DNA of 64,000 nucleotides, taken from positions 186,001 through 250,000 of the forward strand of contig PAVO01000019.1 of assembly GCA_002713215.1 (NCBI GenBank). The letters run 5' to 3'. A program made the translations under genes and the position numbers. This document shows positions 9,643 to 19,484 of the stretch, one piece after another (position 1 is the stretch's first letter; every line of letters begins with the position of its first letter). This DNA is from Crocinitomicaceae bacterium. Its GTDB lineage: Bacteria; Bacteroidota; Bacteroidia; Flavobacteriales_G; Salibacteraceae. The notes beneath the pieces are model-generated. The model saw only the letters and a program-made list of their open reading frames with translations, was not told the DNA's origin and ran no database searches.

Positions 9643-11236
9643 TTTTCCAAGTTCGAATCAATTAAACCAATATTTACCATGGCTAATAGCGCTTTTGGCG
9701 TTTGTTTTCCGATTAGTCTTATTTCCCTATAGCCAGGTCACTGATTCTGATGCAGTTTCAAGGGTAATTATCGCCGAGGTTTGGTTAATTCATCCCAATT
9801 GGATTCTGAGTGGTGTTTGGGGACCATTTCACACCTACCTAAATGCGTTGGCGTTATTTCTATATAACGATAGAGTTATAGCTCCAATTGCGCTTCACAT
9901 GCTTTTTGGGGGATTAATAGCCGTACCAGTATATCGTTTCACAGCGCGCCTTTTTAACACGAACTCAGCGCTGGTGGCAGCCATCATTGTTGCATTTAGT
10001 CCCTTGGTTGTCAGAAATAGTTTGCAGCCCATGGCTGAAGTCCCTTACGTATTTTTTGTGGCTACCTGTATGTGGTTTTTAATAAGGGGGATGCAGGAAA
10101 AACCTGCAACTGTTAAATGGTTCATTTGGGCAGGAATATTCTTAACCGTTGCCGCTGGAATGCGATACGAGGCGTGGGTCCTAATTGCGTTGTTCACCCT
10201 GGTTGTCCTATTGAATAAAAAGTGGAAGGGCCTTGTTGCGTTTTGGTCAGCTGCAATGATTTTTCCAGTCTCATGGATGGTTGGGAACTACCTGGAATAT
10301 GGTAACTTCTTATATAGCGTTGATTATGCCTCTTATTACAATACGGTTGTTCATGGGGTGAATGATAATGAGACAATCCTTCTTAAAATACAACGACTGG
10401 TTTTCTTTCCCCTTTCAATATTTCATATCTACCCGTTGGGTTTATTGGCTGTTTTGTTCCCGGTTGTGCTTCTTAAAATTTCGAAGAAGCAATTTTCAAA
10501 AATGCAAATGACCTGGTTAATCCCTTTCTGTGTAATGATTGTGGTGTTTATATACAAGGCCATGGAAGGAACTTTACTTATGCAGCACAGATTTAGTATT
10601 ACCTTATTCTTGCTGATTCTACCCTTTACTGCTGTAATTATTCCCAGGGGATTCAATCGAAGAACATTGGGGATCGTACTATTCATAGTGGGCCTACACA
10701 TTGGCCTGACCGAAATTTTTCAAAAATTCCCTATCTATGAGCGAATAATCCCCGAGTCTACCTTGAAGGAAGCGTTTCGAAAAACCAGGTGGTTGACCTT
10801 CGATCAACTTCAATCTGTTCCAAAGCTTGAAGACGATACCGTTCAACAACTTTTGGAAAAGACAAAAGGAGACCGATCTTCCGAATCTCCATTATTATTG
10901 GATTATTTCGGCTGGGAAAACACCTATAACTATGCATTTAATTCGAGAGTTGATGCCGAAAAAATAGTATTCCTAACCCCTGATATGCTTCGCGTTGAAC
11001 AAAGCTTCAAAGAGTTAAAAAGGTATTTCCAATATCCTACTAGCTCCGAACAAGGCCTTATTATACTAAGGCAAGGATCAGGAAATATGAAAAACGTAAT
11101 TACCCGGAATGGACAAAGAAACCTGATCTTTGAAAATGATTTTGTTCCAATACACCAAATGGATAGTGTTGGATCTATTTACATATTTAAATTTGACACA
11201 CAGTTTTTAAAAAGGAAAAATAATGAGCCTCAATAA
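9635..11236 (+). CDS. Polytopic membrane glycosyltransferase, GT39/GT-C type
   Basis: 533 residues. About ten hydrophobic segments fill the first 360 residues and a soluble domain follows. The first extracytoplasmic loop carries an acidic motif (VTDSDAVSR, about residues 31-39), followed by a loop with a [10 protein letters not shown] stretch, the pattern of lipid-phosphate-sugar-dependent GT-C mannosyltransferases (PMT_2 type). Donor and acceptor are unknown. Start is GTG 9635, 8 bp inside scoA, and the 3' end overlaps scoB by 14 bp, so translation of the three genes is probably coupled. Placement inside a CoA-transferase operon is odd. Confidence 0.7.
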   Translation: MLSFPSSNQLNQYLPWLIALLAFVFRLVLFPYSQVTDSDAVSRVIIAEVWLIHPNWILSGVWGPFHTYLNALALFLYNDRVIAPIALHMLFGGLIAVPVYRFTARLFNTNSALVAAIIVAFSPLVVRNSLQPMAEVPYVFFVATCMWFLIRGMQEKPATVKWFIWAGIFLTVAAGMRYEAWVLIALFTLVVLLNKKWKGLVAFWSAAMIFPVSWMVGNYLEYGNFLYSVDYASYYNTVVHGVNDNETILLKIQRLVFFPLSIFHIYPLGLLAVLFPVVLLKISKKQFSKMQMTWLIPFCVMIVVFIYKAMEGTLLMQHRFSITLFLLILPFTAVIIPRGFNRRTLGIVLFIVGLHIGLTEIFQKFPIYERIIPESTLKEAFRKTRWLTFDQLQSVPKLEDDTVQQLLEKTKGDRSSESPLLLDYFGWENTYNYAFNSRVDAEKIVFLTPDMLRVEQSFKELKRYFQYPTSSEQGLIILRQGSGNMKNVITRNGQRNLIFENDFVPIHQMDSVGSIYIFKFDTQFLKRKNNEPQ

Positions 11237-11882
11237 AGATCAAATAGCGCAACGTATTGCACGGGAAGTTCAGGATGGACAGTATGTAAACTTAGGAATT
11301 GGAATTCCTACACTGGTGGCAAATTATATTCCAGAAGGAATTGATGTTGAATTTCAATCCGAGAATGGAATACTGGGAATGGGCCCGTTTCCATTCGAAG
11401 GTGAAGAGGATGCAGATTTAATTAATGCGGGGAAACAAACGGTAACCTTAGAAAAGGGTGCAGTGATATTTGATTCGGCGACCTCCTTCGCAATGATAAG
11501 AGGACAACACGTACAACTCACTATTCTGGGCGCCATGGAGGTCTCTGAAAATGGAGACATTGCCAACTGGAAAATTCCTGGAAAAATGGTAAAAGGAATG
11601 GGTGGAGCGATGGATTTGGTTGCTTCTGCCGATAATATTATTGTAGCCATGATGCATGCCAACAAAAGAGGTGAATCCAAGCTTTTGAAGGAGTGTTCAC
11701 TCCCTCTTACTGGAGTGGCTTGCGTAAAAAAAGTAGTTTCAAATTTGGCTGTATTGGAAATTGCTGAAGGTGGTGGATTTAGATTATTGGAACGAGCCCC
11801 AGGAGTTTCGGTTGAAGAAATTAGAAATGCTACCGAAGGTAAATTGATCGTTGAGGGAGAAATTCCAGAAATGCAATTCTAG
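11223..11882 (+). CDS. scoB: 3-oxoacid CoA-transferase subunit B
   Basis: 219 residues, full length. The active-site glutamate that forms the CoA thioester is Glu47 in the SENGILGMGP motif. GIGIPTLVANYIP (about residues 25-37) and the GGAMDLVASADNIIVAMMH stretch (about 130-148) are also typical. It pairs with scoA to form the heterotetrameric enzyme. Its ATG lies 14 bp inside the glycosyltransferase gene. It converges with the membrane protein at 11893 with a 10-bp gap and no obvious terminator. Confidence 0.93.
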   Translation: MSLNKDQIAQRIAREVQDGQYVNLGIGIPTLVANYIPEGIDVEFQSENGILGMGPFPFEGEEDADLINAGKQTVTLEKGAVIFDSATSFAMIRGQHVQLTILGAMEVSENGDIANWKIPGKMVKGMGGAMDLVASADNIIVAMMHANKRGESKLLKECSLPLTGVACVKKVVSNLAVLEIAEGGGFRLLERAPGVSVEEIRNATEGKLIVEGEIPEMQF

Positions 11883-11892
11883 CTTTTGATCG

Positions 11893-13770
11893 TTAGGAAT
11901 CTGAATGGATTCCAACTTTTACATCATTGATCCATACTGGCTTTTCTGAGGTATTGTAAGTATATACCACAACCGTATCACCCACAGATATTTGAGGGGT
12001 TTTAAATTCGAAATGTACCGAATACCAGGTTAGGGTTTTACGAACTTGTTTAATTATTTTCTTTCCTTGCCAGGCATCCTTATTGTTATGGATGGTACAA
12101 ACTACCAATGCTCGGGACCCCAATTCAGCAATTTTCATTTGACAATCATAACTTACGATCAACTCACCTGTGCCTATGAGCGATGAGTCTACAGGTATGC
12201 GCAAAGGAGCACCAAAGGATTCGTCTCGGCTCACTTCCCGTATAATTCCATTGTCCGAGGCAATGTTGAGATGTTCGATGTTTTTTTGCCGATCAAACCC
12301 CTCTCTACATTTTTTTTCAAAATCGCAGAAGTAATAGTTTGATGTTTTATCACTTAAATCGTAAGCATAGATTACTTCATCGCTGGTACTCCATCTGAAA
12401 ACGGAGTCTGTTCTTAAAAATACCTGCCAAAATTTAGCGGCATCCATGTCACCCCAGGCTATTATATTGTATCGATACTGGTAATGAAAAATTAAGCTTA
12501 ATAATACCAGTGCACTTGCAATAGGCACTATGAGCCACCTACCAGTGAATGGCTTAAGCTCATTGAAAAAGATGGCCATTGGAATGGCTAGAATGGAATA
12601 ATAATCTACGAATGATCGACTACCAAAACCAGCTCCATACCACCAACACCACCAACTTGATAATACATAACTAACTAAAAGAAACAGGAAAAGAAATACC
12701 AGCGGCTCCCTTTTATTCTTTTTCCACCAGGTAATCCCACCGAATAAACTAAAGATTAATATAGGCGAATACACAAAAAGCCCCTTTTCATAGCCAAAGA
12801 GGAATTTAAAAAACTGGGGATCTAAAAAATTGAACCCTTCTTCCTTGTAGGTCCAAATTTGCCAGGTATCTACCTGTAAAAACGTTGTAAAAAGTTGAAA
12901 GCATATAATGGTGATCGGTATGAGTAGAAGTGCTACAGTTGATCTCAATTGTTTAATAGGAAAGGCTAAACCTGCGATAAGTTTCTCCCTGGTACCTGCA
13001 ACCATTCCAATTCCAATGACAGCCAATACTGTGGTTGGTCGGGTAATAATTATAAACCCTACAATTGCAAACAACCCTGCAAGTAACTTTCTACTTGGCA
13101 ACTCAAAATATTGTTGAGCAACCAACAGCAATACACTTACTAAAAAGAAGGAATAAACGTGACTGAAGGAGGCTTCAAACCAGGTGTAATTGAATAAGTT
13201 GGTTCCAAGGGAGATACAAACCAATGTTAGAACGATAGAAAACTCTGATAGCCGGAATTTTTTTAGAATTTTTGAAATTAGAAGAAGCCCGGCAAGCATA
13301 TAGCTAAGGGCCGCAAGAAAAACCATCAATTGAAACGGCAGGCTATATCCATCCACCGGATATCCTGTAATAAAAGCAAAAAGCAATCCCAATAGAAAAA
13401 ACGGAAGCAAAAGAATGGAAGTACCTATATAATATTTGGAGTACTTTTTTCCGTTGTCATGTGTATCAATACTTACGGAAAGGCTTTTTTCATACCGCTG
13501 TAACATGGTGTCACTATAGAGATATGAATGGTTAGCATCTTGATATATAAATAAGGAGGGGAGGTAAACGTAATATCCTAACCCGTCACTTTCTATTGTA
13601 GAAATCCAATTGTCGTGTAACCGATCTGTCCAGCGAAATAGTATAAAGTAGAGGATATAAAAAAGCCCAATTACCGCTAGACAAAGCTTGATACTAGATT
13701 TTGGTGCACGAACTTGTAACATCATATTGAACAAACAATAATAGGGACATCCTGAACCAAAATAATCCAA
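11893..13770 (-). CDS. Polytopic membrane protein of unknown function, possible GT-C glycosyltransferase
   Basis: Up to 625 residues. About eleven transmembrane segments cover roughly residues 27-440, followed by a soluble beta-rich C-terminal domain of about 170 residues. The first extracytoplasmic loop holds STIESDGLGYYVYLPSLF, reminiscent of the acidic loop of GT-C enzymes, but no family motif is strong enough to name it. The ATG at 13770 gives an N-terminus rich in Cys and Tyr; the paired ATGs at 13725 and 13722, just before LQVRAPKSS, are more natural starts. It is divergent from polA and convergent with scoB. Confidence 0.55.
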   Translation of the reverse strand: MDYFGSGCPYYCLFNMMLQVRAPKSSIKLCLAVIGLFYILYFILFRWTDRLHDNWISTIESDGLGYYVYLPSLFIYQDANHSYLYSDTMLQRYEKSLSVSIDTHDNGKKYSKYYIGTSILLLPFFLLGLLFAFITGYPVDGYSLPFQLMVFLAALSYMLAGLLLISKILKKFRLSEFSIVLTLVCISLGTNLFNYTWFEASFSHVYSFFLVSVLLLVAQQYFELPSRKLLAGLFAIVGFIIITRPTTVLAVIGIGMVAGTREKLIAGLAFPIKQLRSTVALLLIPITIICFQLFTTFLQVDTWQIWTYKEEGFNFLDPQFFKFLFGYEKGLFVYSPILIFSLFGGITWWKKNKREPLVFLFLFLLVSYVLSSWWCWWYGAGFGSRSFVDYYSILAIPMAIFFNELKPFTGRWLIVPIASALVLLSLIFHYQYRYNIIAWGDMDAAKFWQVFLRTDSVFRWSTSDEVIYAYDLSDKTSNYYFCDFEKKCREGFDRQKNIEHLNIASDNGIIREVSRDESFGAPLRIPVDSSLIGTGELIVSYDCQMKIAELGSRALVVCTIHNNKDAWQGKKIIKQVRKTLTWYSVHFEFKTPQISVGDTVVVYTYNTSEKPVWINDVKVGIHSDS

Positions 13771-13832
13771 TTGATTCTTTTAATAGTTTGAGAACGAAAT
13801 AGTATTTTCGGTGACTTCGTAAAAGTATTGTT

Positions 13833-16664
13833 ATGGCTGAAGAGAAATCCGAAAAGAAACTTTTTTTACTAGATGCTTATGCCCTCATCTTCAGAGCCTA
13901 CTACGCTTTTATAAAAAATCCCAGAATTAACTCAAAAGGCTTGAATACTTCGGCAATTTTTGGTTTCACCAATACGCTTATTGAGGTACTCGAAAAGCAA
14001 TCTCCAAGTCACATTGCTGTTGTTTTTGACCACAAATCGGAAAACGTTCGAAAACAAGAGTACAAGGAGTACAAGGCCAATCGTGATGCAACGCCCGAAG
14101 ACATTAAACTATCAGAACCATACATTAGAAAGGTCATTGAAGGATTTAATATACCGATTCTTGAAGCAGCCGGGTATGAGGCGGATGATGTAATAGGAAC
14201 CCTGGCTAAAAAAGCAGAAAAAGAAGGGTTCATTACATATATGATGACACCCGATAAGGATTTTGGGCAACTAGTTACCGAAAACATTTTGATGTTTAAG
14301 CCGGCAAGAGGTGGCGGTGGACCAGAAATACTAGGACCTAAAGAAGTATGCGAGAAGTTTGGTGTTGATGACCCCTTGCAAGTAATTGACATATTAGGAA
14401 TGTGGGGAGATGCAGTAGACAATATTCCCGGAATTCCAGGGGTTGGGGAAAAGACAGCTTCCAAGTTGGTGAAGCAATACGGGTCTATGGAGGGACTGTA
14501 CGAAAACACCAATGAATTGAAGGGTAAAATGAAGGAGAAGGTAGAAGCCAATAAAGACCTGGCCTTTTTGTCCAAGAAATTAGCAACTATTTTGCTGGAT
14601 GCACCCGTTGCCTTTGAGCCCGATAAATTAATTATTGAAAAACCTAATTCGGAACAACTTAAAGAGCTTTTTTCTGAGCTGGAATTTCGAAAAATGGCCG
14701 AACGGGTTTTAGGAGAAACGATTTCGTTTGCTCAGCCAAAGACATCAGCACCTGCAGCTGGTGGACAAATGGACTTATTTGGTTCACCCACCACGGAAAG
14801 TGTGCAGGGCAGTGAATTAATTGAAGAACCGAAAGAGGATGATAACGGGCCTAAGACCATAGAGAATTCATACCATGAATACCATTTCACCGATACACCT
14901 GAAAAAAGGAAATCATTGATAAGTATTTTAAAATATCAGCCGTCGTTTTGCTTCGATACGGAAACAACCGGTTTGGACCCTTTACTTGCTGAACTGGTTG
15001 GGATGTCTTTTGCGGTAAGTGCATTCGAAGCATTTTATGTGCCTGTTCCATCAGATAGGGAAGAGGCTACCGCAATTGTTGAAGAGTTTAAGTTCCTTTT
15101 TGAAGATAATAAAACAGAAAAGGTTGGCCAGAATCTGAAGTACGATATCCTGGTATTGCATAAATATGGCGTTAATGTAAGGGGAACATTTTTCGATACC
15201 ATGCTGGCCCATTACCTGCTGGAACCAGATGTAAGAAGACATGGAATGGATTACTTGTCGGAGGTGTTTTTGAATTATACACCGGTTTCTATTACTACCA
15301 TTATAGGCCCAAAGGGAAAGAAGCAAAAGAGTATGCGTGATGTCCCCCAAGAAGAAATTTCTGATTATGCCTGTGAGGATGCTGATATTACCCTGAGACT
15401 AAAACGTCTTTTTGAGCCCATGCTGAAGGAGAATAATCTTATGGATTTATTCAGGAATGTCGAGGCTCCACTTCTTGGTGTATTGGCTCAAATGGAAAAA
15501 GAGGGGATTAGGCTGGATGCAGAAAGCCTAAAAACACTGTCTGATGAGCTATTGGCCGACGTTCTGCAAATAGAAGAAGAAATCTATAAGCTAGCCGGAA
15601 TGCAGTTTAATATTGCTTCGCCACGACAGGTTGGAGAGGTGCTTTTCGATCATCTAAAAATTGATGACAAACCAAAGAAGACAAAAACCGGTCAATACCA
15701 AACCAATGAGGATACCCTTAAAAAGCTGGAGAGCAAGCACGAAATAGTAGGGAAGATTTTTGATTTTAGGGAGCTGGTTAAACTTAGGAATACTTACGTT
15801 GATCCCCTTCCACAGCTCGTTCATGAAGATGGAAGAATTCATACCACCTATAACCAGGTAATTGCTGCAACCGGAAGGTTAAGCTCAGAATCGCCGAACC
15901 TTCAAAATATTCCAGTGCGGACAGAACGTGGCCGGGAAATCCGGAAATCTTTCATTGCAAGGGATACAAATCATTTGCTATTAGCGGCGGATTATAGCCA
16001 GGTAGAGTTGCGCATTTTGGCTTCTCTTAGCAAGGATGCGGGAATGATTGAAGCATTTAAGAACAACGAGGACATTCATGCTTCTACGGCTGCTAAGGTA
16101 TTTGGAGTGTCTCCGGAAGATGTTGATCGTGAGATGCGATCGAAGGCCAAGGCAGTAAATTTTGGAATTGCCTATGGACAGGGTGCCTTTGGCCTGGCGC
16201 AAAACCTTAATATCAGCAGGGGCGAAGCCAAGGAAATAATTGATTCCTACTTTACCAAATTTGCTAATGTTAAAAACTACATGGATGAGTCAATTGAGCT
16301 TGCCCGGGAAAATGGATACTGTAAAACGGTGATGGGCAGGGTACTTCGATTGAGAGATATTAATTCAGCCAATCACATGGTTCGTTCTCAAGCCGAACGA
16401 ATTGCAATTAATGCACCTATTCAGGGTTCAGCGGCCGATGTGATTAAGGTTGCAATGATCAATATCCATAAATGGTTGAGTAACTCTGACTATAAAACCA
16501 AAATGTTACTTCAGGTGCACGATGAACTCATCTTTGATGTTCCAAAAGAAGAGATGGAAGAAATTCGCCCTATTGTAGAAAGGGAGATGACTAATGCCTA
16601 TACATTGGAAGTTCCACTGGTAGTTGATAGTGGAATAGGTGAAAACTGGTTAGAAGCTCATTAA
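13833..16664 (+). CDS. polA: DNA polymerase I with intact proofreading domain
   Basis: 943 residues, cytosolic. It fills gaps and removes primers. The 5'-3' exonuclease/flap domain spans about residues 8-295 (LLDAYALIFRAYYAF, YEADDVIGTLA, DNIPGIPGVGEKTA). The 3'-5' exonuclease domain is catalytically intact: DTETTGL, NLKYD and the YACEDAD motif. The polymerase domain has motif A DYSQVELRILASLS, the O-helix KAVNFGIAYG, and motif C QVHDELIFDVP. Many bacterial Pol I proteins have lost proofreading residues; this one has not. The last codons overlap the stop of the convergent dinB-like gene by 4 bp. Confidence 0.97.
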   Translation: MAEEKSEKKLFLLDAYALIFRAYYAFIKNPRINSKGLNTSAIFGFTNTLIEVLEKQSPSHIAVVFDHKSENVRKQEYKEYKANRDATPEDIKLSEPYIRKVIEGFNIPILEAAGYEADDVIGTLAKKAEKEGFITYMMTPDKDFGQLVTENILMFKPARGGGGPEILGPKEVCEKFGVDDPLQVIDILGMWGDAVDNIPGIPGVGEKTASKLVKQYGSMEGLYENTNELKGKMKEKVEANKDLAFLSKKLATILLDAPVAFEPDKLIIEKPNSEQLKELFSELEFRKMAERVLGETISFAQPKTSAPAAGGQMDLFGSPTTESVQGSELIEEPKEDDNGPKTIENSYHEYHFTDTPEKRKSLISILKYQPSFCFDTETTGLDPLLAELVGMSFAVSAFEAFYVPVPSDREEATAIVEEFKFLFEDNKTEKVGQNLKYDILVLHKYGVNVRGTFFDTMLAHYLLEPDVRRHGMDYLSEVFLNYTPVSITTIIGPKGKKQKSMRDVPQEEISDYACEDADITLRLKRLFEPMLKENNLMDLFRNVEAPLLGVLAQMEKEGIRLDAESLKTLSDELLADVLQIEEEIYKLAGMQFNIASPRQVGEVLFDHLKIDDKPKKTKTGQYQTNEDTLKKLESKHEIVGKIFDFRELVKLRNTYVDPLPQLVHEDGRIHTTYNQVIAATGRLSSESPNLQNIPVRTERGREIRKSFIARDTNHLLLAADYSQVELRILASLSKDAGMIEAFKNNEDIHASTAAKVFGVSPEDVDREMRSKAKAVNFGIAYGQGAFGLAQNLNISRGEAKEIIDSYFTKFANVKNYMDESIELARENGYCKTVMGRVLRLRDINSANHMVRSQAERIAINAPIQGSAADVIKVAMINIHKWLSNSDYKTKMLLQVHDELIFDVPKEEMEEIRPIVEREMTNAYTLEVPLVVDSGIGENWLEAH

Positions 16665-17170
16665 TACCTTTCTCTTAATACATTGAAGTGGTGAATCTCA
16701 TGTCCCACATTGATATATAATATGGCACGGGGACTGAATGGGGCGCTGTCCGTTTTTCCAATTGTCGTTAATTCTTTCGGGGTAAATGTTTTGAATAAAG
16801 CCAGGGTGCTTTCTCTTTGAGTTTGATATTCAAGCATAATGCTGTGTAGCGATTTAATGGAAGTATCAACAACTTTTGCATATTCGTTTTCGTCGTAAGA
16901 CGGTAAAAGTTGACTTTCTCCTCTTGCGATACACAGCGCACGGTACGACATAATTCTTTCTGTATCTATTATGTGCTGCAAAACATCCTTTACCGTCCAT
17001 TTACCGGGAGCATAGGCGGAATCGAGTTTATCCTGAGGATATTGACGAACCCAGTCTATATGATGTTTCAAATTGTTGGCTAAGCATTCCATTGGATCTC
17101 CGTTTACCAATGAAATATAATGCTGGAAGTATTGGAGATACTCATTTTCTTTTGGAAATTCTACGCTCAT
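16661..17170 (-). CDS. DinB/YfiT-family metal-binding four-helix protein
   Basis: 169 residues. Family signatures are APGKWTVKDVLQHIIDTER (about residues 52-70), the following YRALCIARGE, and the C-terminal GHEIHHFNVLRERY. The His of 'LQHI' and the two in 'GHEIHH' form the expected metal triad. Members act as thiol-dependent S-transferases or damage-inducible hydrolases; the substrate is unknown. The ATG at 17170 is well placed. It overlaps the polA stop codon by 4 bp tail to tail, so neither gene has room for its own terminator. Confidence 0.85.
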   Translation of the reverse strand: MSVEFPKENEYLQYFQHYISLVNGDPMECLANNLKHHIDWVRQYPQDKLDSAYAPGKWTVKDVLQHIIDTERIMSYRALCIARGESQLLPSYDENEYAKVVDTSIKSLHSIMLEYQTQRESTLALFKTFTPKELTTIGKTDSAPFSPRAILYINVGHEIHHFNVLRERY

Positions 17171-17233
17171 AGTCTAGGGTTAATTTCTTTGTGAATTCTT
17201 ATACTTATCAAAAACTGAATTCCTTTCCCGGTG

Positions 17234-17255
17234 ATTATTTGGAAAACCAAATAAT
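17234..17255. repeat. Perfect 9-bp inverted repeat (hairpin) in the dinB-trpS spacer
   Basis: ATTATTTGG (17234-17242) and CCAAATAAT (17247-17255) are separated by AAAA. There is no U-run after it on either strand, so it does not look like a simple terminator. It may be an operator or an RNA hairpin in the trpS or dinB leader region. Confidence 0.4.
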
Positions 17256-17335
17256 AAAGGCATATACAGTTGGAGCAGGGTAAACAAGCTGTGTAAGAAG
17301 TGAAAAATGAAGTTTTTCTTTTTCGCTTTTTTCAT

Positions 17336-17369
17336 CGTCAACAAGATAATCTTTTTAACCGTCAACAAG
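17336..17369. repeat. 24-bp-spaced direct repeat upstream of trpS
   Basis: CGTCAACAAG occurs at 17336-17345 and again at 17360-17369. Each copy is preceded by a CTTTTT run, so an imperfect 24-25-nt unit is duplicated in tandem. It ends about 25 bp before the trpS -7 box, the position expected for a regulatory site. Confidence 0.45.
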
Positions 17370-17393
17370 TATAACTTGAAATGATTGGAATGC

Positions 17394-17401
17394 TATTTTT
17401 G
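17394..17401 (+). promoter_or_regulatory. -7 box of trpS
   Basis: TATTTTTG matches TAnnTTTG. The box ends only 8 nt before the ATG at 17410, so the 5' leader would be only a few nucleotides. No good TTTG lies at the consensus -33 distance. Confidence 0.5.
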
Positions 17402-17409
17402 CTTCAATT

Positions 17410-18387
17410 ATGTCGCGAATATTAACTGGAATACAAAGTACAGGAACACCGCATCTTGGAAACATACTGGGGGCAATTCGGCCAGCCATTGAAATGGCTC
17501 ATAAAGAAGGTAACGACTCTTATTTATTTATTGCTGATATGCATTCCTTAACGCAGATCAAAGATGCCGATATGATCAGAGAAAGTACCTATAGTGTGGC
17601 TGCTACCTGGTTATCCTTCGGGTTGAATCCGGAAAAAACGGTGTTTTACAGGCAAAGTGACATTCCTGAAACAGCGGAGCTTAGCTGGTATTTGAGTTGT
17701 TTCTTTCCCTTCCAGCGGTTGCAATTAGCCCATTCTTTTAAAGATAAATCGGACCGGCTTCAGGATGTTAATGCAGGTTTGTTTGGTTACCCGATGTTGA
17801 TGGCGGCAGACATTTTATTGTATGATGCAGAATACGTACCTGTAGGTAAGGATCAATTGCAACATTTAGAGATGACCAGAAAGGTTGCCGGAGCCTTTAA
17901 TCATCAAATGGGAGAAACCTTTGTGATGCCTCAGGACAAGGTGCAAAAAGATACCATGTTGGTTCCGGGAACTGATGGCAATAAAATGAGTAAATCCAGG
18001 GGGAACATTATTAATATTCTTCTTCCGGAAAAACAGTTAAAGAAACAAGTTGGTTCAATAATAACAGATAGCACACCATTAGAAGAACCCAAAAACCCTG
18101 ACACTTGTAATGCCTTTGCACTATACGAGCTTATTGCAACCAAAGAACAGGTGGATGTAATGCGTCAAAACTATTTGGCCGGTGGCTATGGATATGGTCA
18201 TGCCAAGAAGGATTTGTTTGAAACCATTCTTGACAATTTTAAAAATGAAAGGGCTAAGTATAATGAGCTTATGGCCGACAAAGGACAATTGGACAAAGTA
18301 CTTGAAATTGGAGCCGAAAAAGCCAGAAAAACAGCACGAAGTGTTCTAAATAGGGTTCGCCCTAAGTTGGGTTACTCTTCTTTATAA
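17410..18387 (+). CDS. trpS: Tryptophanyl-tRNA synthetase
   Basis: 325 residues, the normal bacterial length. A class I synthetase charging tRNA-Trp in the cytosol. The HIGH-equivalent is TPHLGNILGA (about residues 13-22) and the KMSKS loop is NKMSKSRGN (about 193-201). The DMHSLT and GYPMLMAADILLYDA stretches are typical of the tryptophan pocket. Upstream are a -7 box, a duplicated 24-bp element and a hairpin, which may serve regulation. The 3' end overlaps the convergent PKD lipoprotein gene by 16 bp. Confidence 0.97.
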   Translation: MSRILTGIQSTGTPHLGNILGAIRPAIEMAHKEGNDSYLFIADMHSLTQIKDADMIRESTYSVAATWLSFGLNPEKTVFYRQSDIPETAELSWYLSCFFPFQRLQLAHSFKDKSDRLQDVNAGLFGYPMLMAADILLYDAEYVPVGKDQLQHLEMTRKVAGAFNHQMGETFVMPQDKVQKDTMLVPGTDGNKMSKSRGNIINILLPEKQLKKQVGSIITDSTPLEEPKNPDTCNAFALYELIATKEQVDVMRQNYLAGGYGYGHAKKDLFETILDNFKNERAKYNELMADKGQLDKVLEIGAEKARKTARSVLNRVRPKLGYSSL

Positions 18388-19484
18388 GCAACACCAATAT
18401 AACCTTCCATTTCGGTGAGCTCAATTTTGTTTCCCTGGGCAGAGACTAGTGTTCCGTTTAATATAAAATGAACGCGTTTAACCGGTAACCCATGTTCATT
18501 GCGTGTAGGATAATCCTCTACCGAAACAATTTTTACAGTTTGACTATTGTTAGCATCAGATGAAAAGAAGACTTCTCCTTTTTCGTCAATATACTCTACG
18601 CTAACGGTGTTAAGCTGATCAAATCCATTTTTTGGAAGCACCTCTTCAATCTCGTAATCAAAATTAGCAGCAACAAATGCAAAGGCCTCGTTGACAATTA
18701 CATTTTGACAACTTTGCGAAACACAACCGTTCTCATCAGTAATGGTTAAACAAACGCGTTCCGAACCATTGATGGATCGATAGTCATAATCCAGTTCGGC
18801 AACGGATGCGGTGTTGCCATCCTCAAATTCCCAATAATACTGTGCAACCCTTCCACCTTCATGTTTTGCTACCAGGCGACTTGATTGACCATTTTTTACG
18901 AGGTCAAAAGAAGTTTTACATCCCGAAGAGGTATAGATTCGATTGACTAAATTGCTTTCGACTTTTTTAGAGGTTTTTACCTGGATAGACACATCGTAGT
19001 ATTCCTTGTCCGCTTCGAAAAGGTGATAAGGGTTCTGATCGTTGGAAACATTACCATCTCCAAAGTTCCAAGTGTAATCAACTTCAACCGCTCTGCTGGT
19101 ATAGGTTTTATTAGAATTGAATGTAACCCCATATAATAATCGAGGCTCACTCATGGTAAAGTCTTTTTCTCCGGCAACTAAAACATCGTTTCCGGCAGGG
19201 GAGACTTTATTTCCCTTAAAATGAAAAATAAATTCTTCGCCACACACGCCTGTACAATTGGCGTCCGCCAATCGTCCGGAATGATAATACACGTCTTCAT
19301 TATTCTGATCGGATGAAGTAAACATGTAATAATTATTGTCTCCTGCAGACAGCTGAAATTGTGCCCCATTTTTCAAGCCTTTAACGTAAAAGTCGGCAGT
19401 ATCCGAATTTACATTAGGCTCTTCTACCTTTTTACAGGAATAAAGAACAACAAGAGACAATATGACGTAAAATACTCCTCGCAT
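18372..19484 (-). CDS. PKD-domain lipoprotein, third gene of the sigma-factor unit
   Basis: 370 residues. A short signal peptide with the lipobox VLYSC (Cys at about residue 16) predicts a lipoprotein, and the following Lys-Lys-Val-Glu-Glu could fit surface export in Bacteroidota. A PKD/Ig-like domain is clear: YTWNFGDGNVSNDQNPYHLF at about residues 133-152 (the WNFGDG core). A second weaker one, YYWEFEDGNTASV, follows at about 218-230, and a CVSQSCQN cysteine pair comes after it. Its ATG shares one base with the stop of the barrel gene (TAATG), implying translational coupling. Function is unknown; a sensor or ligand partner of the sigma unit is inference. Confidence 0.72.
   Translation of the reverse strand: MRGVFYVILSLVVLYSCKKVEEPNVNSDTADFYVKGLKNGAQFQLSAGDNNYYMFTSSDQNNEDVYYHSGRLADANCTGVCGEEFIFHFKGNKVSPAGNDVLVAGEKDFTMSEPRLLYGVTFNSNKTYTSRAVEVDYTWNFGDGNVSNDQNPYHLFEADKEYYDVSIQVKTSKKVESNLVNRIYTSSGCKTSFDLVKNGQSSRLVAKHEGGRVAQYYWEFEDGNTASVAELDYDYRSINGSERVCLTITDENGCVSQSCQNVIVNEAFAFVAANFDYEIEEVLPKNGFDQLNTVSVEYIDEKGEVFFSSDANNSQTVKIVSVEDYPTRNEHGLPVKRVHFILNGTLVSAQGNKIELTEMEGYIGVAYKEE

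Noticed and set aside
17180-17368. 62-codon minus-strand ORF between dinB and trpS
   Set aside because: The peptide is Lys/Phe/Leu-rich from AT-rich DNA, has no domain, and overlaps the duplicated element and hairpin upstream of trpS.
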